A DNA stretch of 16,240 bases from Actinomycetota bacterium (GTDB lineage Bacteria; Actinomycetota; Actinomycetes; Streptosporangiales; Streptosporangiaceae). This document shows positions 1-6,872 of this stretch, piece by piece. Where the stretch lies: contig QGUZ01000100.1 of the NCBI GenBank assembly GCA_003242605.1, forward strand, positions 1 through 16,240. Direction: 5' to 3'. The notes under the pieces were generated by a model that did no database searches, was not told where the DNA came from, and worked only from the letters and a program-made list of their open reading frames with translations. The translations under genes were made by a program, and so were the position numbers. How positions within the stretch are numbered: the first letter of the stretch is position 1; each line of letters starts with the position of its first letter.

Positions 1-537
1 CGCCGCCGGCAGCGGCTCCGGGGGGGCGGGTGCGGCCGCCCCCCGGGCGTCGCCGTCCGCGAGGGGGACGCGGGCGCCCGGGGCGGCCGCGGCCGTGCCC
101 CGCCCGGCCGCCCGCGCCGCGGCGCCCAGCGTGCCCGCGCCGTACCGGCCGTGCTCGCCGCGCAGCCGGGCGAAGCCGGGCACCACCGCGCCCGCGCCCG
201 CCGCCTCCGGCTCCGGCGGCCCGGCGCAGGGGCCGCCGGTCGACGTGCGCACGCCCGCCGACACCGTGAGCCAGCCGTCGTACGGGCAGGTGGCGGTGGC
301 GACCGCGCGCGGCGAGAGCGTGCCGAGGGCGCTGTCGCGGGCGAGCCGCCACAGGTGCGGGGTGCGCCGCGGCCCGATGTCGTTCCAGTGCAGCCCGGGC
401 ACGCCGATCAGAGCGACCCGCCGCGGATCGGGGGCGCCCGGCGGAGCGCCGTCCACCCCGTCGGCCCGGGCCGCGGCCGCCCAGGCGACGACGACGGCCA
501 GCACGATCACGGCCGGCAGCGCCAGCACGCGCCTCAC
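1..537 (-). CDS. Exported/membrane protein with alkaline-phosphatase-superfamily-like N-terminus (3' end missing)
   Basis: This minus-strand reading frame starts at a GTG (537-535) preceded by a clear GGGAGGGAGG ribosome binding site (about 541-551) and stays open to the window edge, giving 179 residues without a stop. The first ~25 residues (MRRVLALPAVIVLAVVVAW) form a signal peptide or membrane anchor. Residues ~40-95 (VALIGVPGLHWNDI, then TPHLWRLARDSALGTLS and TCPYDGWLTVSAG) resemble the first strand, helix and nucleophile region of the alkaline phosphatase/phosphodiesterase superfamily. The Asp normally found where PG occurs in GVPGL is absent, so this domain may be catalytically degenerate. 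After residue ~110 the sequence is a low-complexity Ala/Gly/Pro stretch. I recall actinobacterial homologues being long proteins with C-terminal membrane helices, but that part is outside the window. Function unknown; the superfamily assignment is an inference from pattern. Confidence 0.6.
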   Translation of the reverse strand, partial: MRRVLALPAVIVLAVVVAWAAAARADGVDGAPPGAPDPRRVALIGVPGLHWNDIGPRRTPHLWRLARDSALGTLSPRAVATATCPYDGWLTVSAGVRTSTGGPCAGPPEPEAAGAGAVVPGFARLRGEHGRYGAGTLGAAARAAGRGTAAAAPGARVPLADGDARGAAAPAPPEPLPAA

Positions 538-664
538 GATCGCCTCCCTCCCGCCCACGGCGGGTCCCAGCACCATGGGCGGAACCGCCCCTCGGCCCGG
601 GGCGGACGGCGGCCCGCCGCGCCCCGCGGGCACGGCGGCGAGCGGCGCGGCCGCGCCCGTGGCC

Positions 665-678
665 GTGTCACCTGACAC
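665..678. promoter_or_regulatory. Operator-like palindrome GTGTCA-CC-TGACAC
   Basis: A perfect inverted repeat with 6-base arms and a 2-base centre lies in the 266-base intergenic stretch between the GHL10 hydrolase stop and the start of the truncated AlkP-like gene, about 130 bases upstream of that gene's GTG. The short symmetrical form suits a dimeric regulator rather than a transcription terminator. No regulator can be named from the sequence. Confidence 0.35.
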
Positions 679-710
679 CCTGGCACAGATGATCAGCCGA
701 GCCGAGGGGT

Positions 711-730
711 TTGCGGACGCTCGTCCGCAA
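711..730. promoter_or_regulatory. 20-bp palindrome TTGCGGACG-CT-CGTCCGCAA
   Basis: This is a perfect inverted repeat with 9-base arms and a 2-base centre, about 75 bases past the stop of the GHL10 gene and about 174 bases upstream of the AlkP-like gene (both on the minus strand). No T-run follows on either strand, so it is either a U-less terminator of the hydrolase gene or an operator. A near-identical palindrome sits upstream of phoD (10903-10922), which favours the operator reading. Confidence 0.4.
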
Positions 731-803
731 CGATTCGATCAGCGGCCCGCCGGCCGGATCCGGGCGCGGTACGGCGGGGCCGGGGCGGCGCCCGCCGCGC
801 GGA

Positions 804-2399
804 TCAGCCGGCGACGGTGATCCGGGCCGCCGCGCTCTCGTGGGTCAGCCGGTCGAGCGCGGTCACGTAGTAGGTGCCGCCGGAGCGGATCGGGTAGGAC
901 TGCCGCGCCCCGGCGGCCGCGGGCACCACCGCGACGAGGTTGCGCGCGGACGCGGTCGCGCACTCGTCGCCCTTGCCGTCCACCCGGTAGATTGCGTACG
1001 CGCGGGCGCCGGGCGAGGAGGCCCAGCTGAGCGTGCCGCCCTCGGCCTTGAGGTCCGTCACCTTCGCGGGCGCCTTGCCGTCCAGGCCCTTGATCAGCGG
1101 CAGCAGCGCCGGGCGGCGGTAGTAGTCGGCGACGATGCGGTCGAACACGCCGAGCGGGTTGCTCAGCAGCTGCTTGGCGCTGAAGTAGACGTCGCCCTTC
1201 ACCTCCGGCTGCTTGCGGTCGAGCCCGATGTGCGCGGGCAGCTCGCCCGCCTTGGCCCAGGCCGGCTCGTCCTTGGTGCCCACCCGGTACAGCGCCTGGC
1301 CGATGTACAGGTGCACGTCGGTGCCGCGCACCTCCTTGGCCCACCACGGCAGCAGCACCGAGTAGCTCGCCGCCTTGTTCGACCGCGACCAGTAGAGCTG
1401 GGGCAGGATGTAGTCCACCGTGCCGTTCTTGATCCAGTGCCGGGCGTCGGCGTGGATCGCGTCGTAGGCGGACATGCCGTTGGTCGCCGACCCGGTCGGG
1501 TCCTGCGCCTTGTTCCGCCAGATGCCGAACGGGCTGATGCCGAACTTCACCCAGCCCTTGGTGCGGTGCACGGCGGCCGAGACCTCGGCGACCAGCCGGT
1601 TGACGTTGTCCCGGCGCCACTCCGCCAGCGGCTTGCCCTTGCCGTACTTCCGGTAGGCGGCCGAGTCGTCGAACTTCGCCCCCTGGACGGGATAGGGGTA
1701 GAAGTAGTCGTCGAAGTGCACCCCGTCCACGTCGTAGCGGCGCACCACGTCGGTGACGACCTTGACGACGTGCTCGCGCACCTGCGGCAGGCCCGGGTTG
1801 TAGTAGGCGCGCCCGCCGTACTTCACCACCCAGCCGGGGTTGCGCCGGGCCGGGTGGTTCGCGGGCAGGGCGGAGAGGTTGGCGTCGTCCGCGGCCCGGT
1901 ACGGGTTGAACCAGGCGTGGAACTCCAGGCCGCGCTTGTGCGCCTCGTCGATGAGGAACGGCAGCGGGTCCCAGCCGGGGTCGCCGCCGGCCTTGCCGGT
2001 GAGGAACTGCGACCACGGCTCGAGCGAGGACCGGTAGAGGGCGTCCCCGGCCGGCCGTACCTGGACGAAGACGGCGTTGAGGCGGCGCTGCACCGCGGTG
2101 TCGAGGATGCGCCGGTACTCGGCCTGCTGCCGCTCCACGGACAGGCCGGGCTTCGACGGCCAGTCGATGTTGCGCACCGTCGCGATCCACACGCCGCGCA
2201 GCTCGCGCTTGGGGAAGGCGGCGTCGGCCGGGCACTTCTTCCGCGCGGACTCGGCGGAGGCGACGCTGGAGGTGGCCACGGCGGCCGGCTTCCGCTTCTC
2301 CTTCTCCTGCTCGGCCTGCGCCCGCGGCCCGAACGCGTACGCGGCCCCGGTCGTGGCGACGGCGATGAGGGTGGCGACAAGCAGCGGACGGTGGTGCAT
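804..2399 (-). CDS. Secreted GHL10/DUF187 family glycoside hydrolase with C-terminal FN3-like domain
   Basis: The 531-residue product begins with a Sec signal peptide (MHHRPLLVATLIAVATTGAAYA, cleavage near residues 22-29), then a charged linker, then the GHL10 (DUF187) barrel from about residue 64. Typical family signatures are visible: RELRGVWIATV at 65-75, LNAVFVQVRP, LEFHAWFNPYR, VDGVHFDDYFYPYP (Asp230-Asp231) and DYILPQLYWS. Residues ~440-531 look like a fibronectin-III-type domain. The family includes E. coli DigH (YddW), which cleaves peptidoglycan glycan strands lacking stem peptides, so a role in cell-wall turnover is likely but inferred. I chose the ATG at 2399 because the signal peptide begins exactly there; the longer TTG start at 2483 adds 28 non-signal residues. 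Only a weak GGGGA precedes the start. An AT-richer patch at about 2440-2490 probably holds the promoter. Confidence 0.85.
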   Translation of the reverse strand: MHHRPLLVATLIAVATTGAAYAFGPRAQAEQEKEKRKPAAVATSSVASAESARKKCPADAAFPKRELRGVWIATVRNIDWPSKPGLSVERQQAEYRRILDTAVQRRLNAVFVQVRPAGDALYRSSLEPWSQFLTGKAGGDPGWDPLPFLIDEAHKRGLEFHAWFNPYRAADDANLSALPANHPARRNPGWVVKYGGRAYYNPGLPQVREHVVKVVTDVVRRYDVDGVHFDDYFYPYPVQGAKFDDSAAYRKYGKGKPLAEWRRDNVNRLVAEVSAAVHRTKGWVKFGISPFGIWRNKAQDPTGSATNGMSAYDAIHADARHWIKNGTVDYILPQLYWSRSNKAASYSVLLPWWAKEVRGTDVHLYIGQALYRVGTKDEPAWAKAGELPAHIGLDRKQPEVKGDVYFSAKQLLSNPLGVFDRIVADYYRRPALLPLIKGLDGKAPAKVTDLKAEGGTLSWASSPGARAYAIYRVDGKGDECATASARNLVAVVPAAAGARQSYPIRSGGTYYVTALDRLTHESAAARITVAG

Positions 2400-2542
2400 G
2401 GTCCCCAAGTCTGGCACCGCGCCCGCCATGGCACGGTCGGAAAACCGTTTTGATTCACGAAGACAAACCGGATCGTTGCCCAAATTAGGGACAGGTCGGG
2501 GCGACCGCGCGCGGGCACGGCCGCCCCGGCCCGCCGTGATCC

Positions 2543-2560
2543 GGCCGGAACCGTCCGGCC
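2543..2560 (-). terminator. Hairpin after the EF-G2 gene
   Basis: Arms GGCCGGA and TCCGGCC (7 bp, perfect) flank a 4-base loop, starting 8 bases beyond the stop codon of the EF-G2-like gene on the minus strand. No T-run follows, as is common for actinomycete terminators. It also separates this gene from the hydrolase gene transcribed in the same direction. Confidence 0.5.
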
Positions 2561-2568
2561 CGGGGGCG

Positions 2569-4734
2569 TCAGCTCGCCGCCTTCATCTCACCCGTCACCT
2601 TCTCGGCCAGGTGCTGCGGCAGCGGCTCATAGCGCAGGAAGGACCGGGTGAAGGTGCCGGTCCCGTGCGACATCGAGCGCAGGTCGATCGCGTAGCGGAT
2701 GATCTCCAGCTCGGGGACCTCGGCCTTGATCAGCGTGCGGCCGGTGCCGCCGACCGGCTCGGTGCCGAGCACCCGGCCGCGCCGCGCGGACAGGTCCGAC
2801 ATGATCGTGCCGACGTAGTCGTCGGGCACGAGCACGGAGACCTCGTCCACCGGCTCCAGCAGCAGCATCGGCGCCTTCGCCGCGGCCTCCTTCAGCGCGA
2901 GCTGCCCGGCGATCTGGAAGGCCATGTCCGAGGAGTCCACCGAGTGCGCCTTGCCGTCGTAGAGCGTCACCCGGATGTCCACCACCGGGTACCCGGCGAC
3001 GAGCCCGCGCTCCATCTGGGTGCGGATGCCCTTCTCCACCGACGGGATGAACTGGCGCGGGATCACACCGCCGACGATCTGGTCGACGAACTCGAAGCCG
3101 CCGCCGGACGGCAACGGCTCCACCCGGATGTGGCAGATCGCGTACTGGCCGTGGCCGCCGGTCTGCTTGACGTTGCGGCCCATCGCCTCGGCCGGGCCGC
3201 CGAAGGTCTCCCGCAGCGGCACCCGCAGGTCGACCTTCTCCACGCCCACGCCGTGCCGCTTCTCCAGCCGCTCCAGCAGCACGTCGGCGTGCGCCTCGCC
3301 CATGCACCACAGCACGAGCTGGCGGGTCTCGGAGTTGTTCTCCAGCCGCAGCGTCGGGTCCTCGGCGACCAGCCGGTTCAGTGCCTGGGACAGCTTGTCC
3401 TCGTCCGCCTTCGACCTGGCGCGGACCGCCACCGGCAGCAGCGGCTCGGGCATCGTCCAGGCGGTCATCAGCAGCGGCCGGTCCTTGTCGGACAGCGTGT
3501 CGCCGGTCTCCGCCCGGGACAGCTTCGCGATCGCCACCACGTCACCGGCGATCGCCTTGCCGATCGGCCGCTGGTGCTTGCCGAGCGGGCAGGAGAGCGC
3601 GCCGATCCGCTCGTCGACGTCGTGGTCCTCGTGCCCGCGGTCGGCGAGGCCGTGCCCGGAGACGTGCACCACGGTGTCCGGGCGCAGCGTGCCGGAGAAC
3701 ACCCGCACCAGGCTGATCCGGCCCACGTACGGGTCGCTCGTCGTCTTGACCACCTCGGCGACGAGCGGGCCGTCCGGGTCGCAGGTGATGTCGGTCACCG
3801 GGGTGCCGTCGATCGTGGTGATCTCGGGCAGCGGGTGCTCCAGCGGCGAGGGGAAGCCCTGCGTGATGCCGTCGAGCAGCTCGACCAGGCCCACCGCCGG
3901 GCCGGTGCCGGGGGCCGCGCAGACCGGCAGCACCGGGTAGAAGCCGCCGCGGGCGACCGCCTTCTCCAGGTCCTGGATGAGCATCTTGGGGTCGAGCTCC
4001 TCGCCCGCGAGGTAGCGGTCCATGAGGGACTCGTCCTCGCTCTCCTGGATGATCCCCTCGATGAGCTCGCCCCGGTAGGTCTCGATCGCGTCGGCGTACG
4101 CCGGGTCCGGCTCGCGCTCGGTGCGCTTGCCGCTCGAGTAGTCGTAGAAGGTCTGGGTGAGCAGGCCGATCAGCCCCTGGACCCGCTGGTCGCTCACCAC
4201 CGGGAGGTAGAGCGGGGCGACCCCGTCGCCGAAGGCGTCCTGGCAGCTCGCGAGGACCTCGTCGAAGTCGGCCCGCTGGTGGTCGAGCTTGGTGATCACG
4301 ACGGCGCGCGGCATGCCGACGGCCGCGCACTCCTCCCAGAGCATCTTGGTGAGGCCGTCCACGCCCTCCGCCGCCGAGACGACGAAGAGCGCCGCGTCGG
4401 CCGCCCGCAGCCCGGCCCGCAGATCGCCGACGAAGTCGGCGTAGCCGGGGGTGTCGAGAAGGTTGATCTTGATGCCGTTGTGCACGACCGGCGCGAGCGA
4501 GAGGTTCACCGAGCGCTGCTGGCGGACCTCGACCTCGTCGTAGTCGCTGACCGTGGTGCCGTCCTCGACCCGGCCGGCGCGCGTGATGGTGCCGGTCGCG
4601 GCGAGCAGCGCCTCGACCAGCGTCGTCTTGCCCGATCCGGAATGGCCGACCAGCACGACGTTGCGCACCTTCTCAGGCCGGTCGGCCTCGGGTGCCCTGC
4701 CGGCGACTCCCGCTGCCCCTGACTTCTCCGCCAC
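2569..4734 (-). CDS. fusA2: Elongation factor G-like GTPase, EF-G2 type
   Basis: The 721-residue protein has the full EF-G layout: GTPase domain (P-loop GHSGSGKT at 30-37, DTPGY at 94-98, TKLD as the G4 motif, CAA at G5), domain II, domain III, domain IV (ETFGGPAEAMGRNVKQTGGHGQY region) and domain V ending near PLPQHLAEKV. It differs from canonical EF-G: the catalytic His of DTPGH is Tyr98, the switch I segment reads RQQRSVNLS instead of ERGITI, and NKxD is TKLD. These mark the actinobacterial EF-G2 paralogue (mycobacterial FusA2 is of similar length), for which I recall reports of GTP binding without ribosome-dependent GTPase activity. The biological role is unsettled. I chose GTG 4734, which follows AGGAGG-CGAA; a TTG start at 4824 would add 30 non-conserved residues. 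The gene is divergent from pgsA. Confidence 0.88.
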   Translation of the reverse strand: MAEKSGAAGVAGRAPEADRPEKVRNVVLVGHSGSGKTTLVEALLAATGTITRAGRVEDGTTVSDYDEVEVRQQRSVNLSLAPVVHNGIKINLLDTPGYADFVGDLRAGLRAADAALFVVSAAEGVDGLTKMLWEECAAVGMPRAVVITKLDHQRADFDEVLASCQDAFGDGVAPLYLPVVSDQRVQGLIGLLTQTFYDYSSGKRTEREPDPAYADAIETYRGELIEGIIQESEDESLMDRYLAGEELDPKMLIQDLEKAVARGGFYPVLPVCAAPGTGPAVGLVELLDGITQGFPSPLEHPLPEITTIDGTPVTDITCDPDGPLVAEVVKTTSDPYVGRISLVRVFSGTLRPDTVVHVSGHGLADRGHEDHDVDERIGALSCPLGKHQRPIGKAIAGDVVAIAKLSRAETGDTLSDKDRPLLMTAWTMPEPLLPVAVRARSKADEDKLSQALNRLVAEDPTLRLENNSETRQLVLWCMGEAHADVLLERLEKRHGVGVEKVDLRVPLRETFGGPAEAMGRNVKQTGGHGQYAICHIRVEPLPSGGGFEFVDQIVGGVIPRQFIPSVEKGIRTQMERGLVAGYPVVDIRVTLYDGKAHSVDSSDMAFQIAGQLALKEAAAKAPMLLLEPVDEVSVLVPDDYVGTIMSDLSARRGRVLGTEPVGGTGRTLIKAEVPELEIIRYAIDLRSMSHGTGTFTRSFLRYEPLPQHLAEKVTGEMKAAS

Positions 4735-5093
4735 TTCGCCTCCTGGTGACTCGGAGGGCCGTGCCCGGATCGGAGAGCCTCGCCTCGCCGTGTGTTTCCC
4801 GGCCGTTCTCGTGGCCGCCGCCAAGCGTTCCGGTGGCGCCCGCTAGACTTCCGGGAGTCCGCCTCCTTTCCCGTTGGTCCGGCTCGGCTCGTCGCCCGGA
4901 CGCGACCACGCTGTCTCACCACGTTGTCTCGCTGCCACGCCCGGCGCCCCCAGCCGGACGCGCGCAGTGGGGGTATCGCTCGTGTGTCTCACCCTTTACC
5001 CATACGGCGGCTATCACAAGAGCCTGACGGTAAAAGTGCGGAATCAGACACGGATATCGGCCCGTGCTCGCGGTGTCCTACGATCGGACGGCA
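4735..5093. other. Divergent intergenic region between EF-G2 gene and pgsA
   Basis: These 359 bases hold no convincing gene. The left part (to ~4860) is very GC-rich and includes a near-palindrome GACTTCCGGGAGTC at 4846-4859. The right part (~4980-5060) is clearly richer in A/T and is the best place for promoters of pgsA and possibly of the EF-G2 gene. The hexamer TGTCTC occurs three times (4912, 4925, 4985), two of them as TGTCTCACC; this may be chance. Short ORFs here have no family resemblance. Confidence 0.5.
5079..5084 (+). promoter_or_regulatory. Candidate -10 box TACGAT for pgsA (short leader)
   Basis: TACGAT fits the actinobacterial TANNNT -10 pattern and ends 9 bases before the pgsA ATG, predicting transcription to start within about 3 bases of the start codon. 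No good Shine-Dalgarno precedes that ATG, which is consistent with a nearly leaderless mRNA. No clear -35 box is visible. Confidence 0.35.
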
Positions 5094-5696
5094 ATGCTCA
5101 ACGTCCTTCGTCCCACCGTGAGCCGCGTGCTGAACCCCGTGGGCCGGGCGCTCGCCGACCGCGGGGTCAGCCCCAACATGGTGACCGCCGCCGGCACGCT
5201 CGGCACGGTCGCCTCCGCGCTGTACTTCTTCCCCCGGGGTGAGCTCGTGTGGGGGGCGCTCGCCGTTGCCGTGTTCGCCTTCTCCGACATGATCGATGGG
5301 GCGGTGGCCCGCGCGAGAGGGGGAACCGGCAGCAGGTGGGGCGCCTTCCTCGACTCCAGCCTCGACCGCATCTCCGACGCCGCGATCTTCTCCGCGCTGA
5401 CCTGGCACTTCTTCACCGACGGACAGCCGGTGCTCGCCGGGGTGACGCTGTTCTGCCTCGTGGCCGGGATGCTCGTCTCGTACGTCAAGGCCCGGGCCGA
5501 GGGACTCGGCATGACCTGTGACGTCGGCCTCGCCGAGCGCCCCGAGCGGCTCGGCGTGGTGCTGCTGTCCGCGCTCCTCGGCGGCCTCGGCGTGCCGTAC
5601 CTGCCCGCCGCCGGGCTGTGGCTGCTCGCCGTGGCGAGCGCGTACACCGTGGTCCAGCGCCTGCTCCATGTGCGGCGTCAAGCGATGACACAATGA
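5094..5696 (+). CDS. pgsA: Phosphatidylinositol phosphate synthase (CDP-alcohol phosphotransferase)
   Basis: The 200-residue integral membrane enzyme joins CDP-diacylglycerol and inositol-1-phosphate to make phosphatidylinositol phosphate, the first committed step toward phosphatidylinositol and PIMs. The CDP-alcohol phosphotransferase motif D-x2-D-G-x2-A-R-x9-G-x3-D-x3-D is complete, with the metal-binding residues Asp65, Asp68, Asp87 and Asp91. Several hydrophobic segments follow (for example at ~33-46, ~51-64 and the C-terminal half). The N-terminus MLNVLRPTVSRVLNPVGRAL with GVSPNMVT at 24-31 matches the family, which places the start at ATG 5094; an in-frame GTG at 5064 would add 10 unrelated residues. 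The PIM acyltransferase and pimA genes that follow support the inositol-lipid assignment over other CDP-alcohol transferases. Confidence 0.9.
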   Translation: MLNVLRPTVSRVLNPVGRALADRGVSPNMVTAAGTLGTVASALYFFPRGELVWGALAVAVFAFSDMIDGAVARARGGTGSRWGAFLDSSLDRISDAAIFSALTWHFFTDGQPVLAGVTLFCLVAGMLVSYVKARAEGLGMTCDVGLAERPERLGVVLLSALLGGLGVPYLPAAGLWLLAVASAYTVVQRLLHVRRQAMTQ

Positions 5697-5712
5697 AGGT
5701 CAACAGAGGCCA

Positions 5713-5746
5713 ACGCCGCCGCCCCGGGCGCCGGGTGCGGCGGCGT
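5713..5746 (+). terminator. Strong hairpin 16 bases after pgsA
   Basis: Perfect 10-bp arms ACGCCGCCGC and GCGGCGGCGT enclose a 14-base loop just beyond the pgsA stop. No T-run follows, so this is a U-less terminator or attenuator candidate. It implies that the acyltransferase-pimA cluster may have its own promoter. Confidence 0.5.
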
Positions 5747-5803
5747 CGCCGCGCCGCCGGAAGGCCCGCGGGCGCGCGGTGCGCACGGCGGGGGAGAGCG
5801 CCG

Positions 5804-5809
5804 TAGGGT
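5804..5809 (+). promoter_or_regulatory. Candidate -10 box TAGGGT before the acyltransferase gene
   Basis: TAGGGT matches the TANNNT pattern and lies about 100 bases upstream of the PIM acyltransferase, downstream of the hairpin that follows pgsA. No recognisable -35 element is present, so the call is weak. Confidence 0.25.
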
Positions 5810-5909
5810 CGGTGCTGAATCCGGCCCGTACGGCCCGGCCGGGCCGCCGCGGCGGGCGGGACGGGGCCGGGTGGACCACCGCGTGGACGACCGTATGGGG
5901 TGAATCGCG

Positions 5910-6872
5910 CTGATCGATCGCATCGTCGCCGCCGCCCTCCACGCCGGATGGGTGCTGGTGCCGCGCCTCCCCGAGCGGGTGGCCGCCTGGATCTTCCGGC
6001 TCATCGCCGACGTCCTGTGGCTGCGGCAGGGCAAGTCGGTGCGGCGGCTGCAGTCGAACTACGCCCGGGTGCTCGGCTGTGACCCGGCCGACCCGCGGGT
6101 GCGCCGGCTGGGCCGGGCGGGCGTGCGCTCCTACATGCGCTACTGGATGGAGGCGCTGCGGCTGCCCGCGATGAGCCGGGAGCGCATCCTCGCCGGCACT
6201 CGCATCATCGACGGCGAGATCATGTTCAAGTACCTCGACCGGGGGCAGGGCGCGGTGATGGCCCTGCCGCACATGGGCAACTGGGACCTCGCCGGCGCCT
6301 GGCTGGTGCACAAGGGGCACCCGTTCACCACCGTGATGGAGCGGCTCAAGCCCGAGTCCCTGTACGAGCGGTTCGTCGCCTACCGGGAGGGGCTCGGCAT
6401 GGAGGTGCTGCCGCTCACCCGCCGGGAGGGCGGCAGCGCGGGCGCCTTCGGCGTGCTGGCGCGGCGGCTGCGCGAGGGGCGCCCCGTCTGCCTGCCCGCC
6501 GACCGGGACCTCACCGCCACCGGCGTGGAGGTGGACTTCTTCGGCGCCCGCACCCGCATGGCGCCCGGCCCGGCGCTGCTGTCCATCCAGACCGGCGCGC
6601 CGCTGATCCCGGCCGCGATCTGGTTCGAGAAGGACGGCTGGGGCGTGCGGATCTTCGACGAGATCCCCGTCCCCGAGCACGGCACCCGCCAGGAGAAGGT
6701 CCAGATCATGACCCAGGCGATGGCGCGGGCCTTCGAGAAGGGCATCGCCGAGCACCTGGAGGACTGGCACATGATGCAGCGCCTGTGGCTCGACGACCTC
6801 GAGCCGCGTCCCGCGCCCGCCGGGGCCGCCGAGTCCGCTGCGGACCCCAACCCCCCTGCGAGCGGGACATGA
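5910..6872 (+). CDS. patA: Phosphatidylinositol mannoside acyltransferase (LpxL/HtrB-like)
   Basis: This 320-residue protein belongs to the lysophospholipid/lipid A acyltransferase family and is placed as the enzyme that acylates the mannose of phosphatidylinositol mannosides at the membrane. The catalytic H-x4-D motif is seen as HMGNWD (His121, Asp126), followed by PADRDLTATGVEVDFFG and RMAPGPALL, typical of the actinobacterial PIM acyltransferases. The frame is open from 5904 after a TGA. The conserved N-terminal motif AGWVLVPRLPERVA spans the first available GTG (5952), so the real start must be earlier; CTG 5910, six bases after GGGGTGA, is the best candidate and gives a length close to the mycobacterial PatA (about 316). 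If CTG is not used, GTG 5952 gives 306 residues. The stop overlaps the pimA ATG (ATGA), indicating translational coupling. Confidence 0.85.
   Translation: MIDRIVAAALHAGWVLVPRLPERVAAWIFRLIADVLWLRQGKSVRRLQSNYARVLGCDPADPRVRRLGRAGVRSYMRYWMEALRLPAMSRERILAGTRIIDGEIMFKYLDRGQGAVMALPHMGNWDLAGAWLVHKGHPFTTVMERLKPESLYERFVAYREGLGMEVLPLTRREGGSAGAFGVLARRLREGRPVCLPADRDLTATGVEVDFFGARTRMAPGPALLSIQTGAPLIPAAIWFEKDGWGVRIFDEIPVPEHGTRQEKVQIMTQAMARAFEKGIAEHLEDWHMMQRLWLDDLEPRPAPAGAAESAADPNPPASGT

Noticed and set aside
95..820. 241-codon plus-strand frame at the left end
   Set aside because: It is antisense to the minus-strand gene with a good ribosome binding site and signal peptide, and its Ala/Pro/Arg-rich product lacks any domain.
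2077..4722. 881-codon plus-strand frame opposite the EF-G2 gene
   Set aside because: The opposite strand encodes a full EF-G2 with all domains. The plus-strand product is low-complexity and without recognisable motifs.
4912..4993. Three TGTCTC copies (two TGTCTCACC) in the divergent intergenic region as a regulatory repeat
   Set aside because: Spacing is irregular (13 and 60 bases) and six-base matches are easily due to chance; noted in the intergenic entry only.
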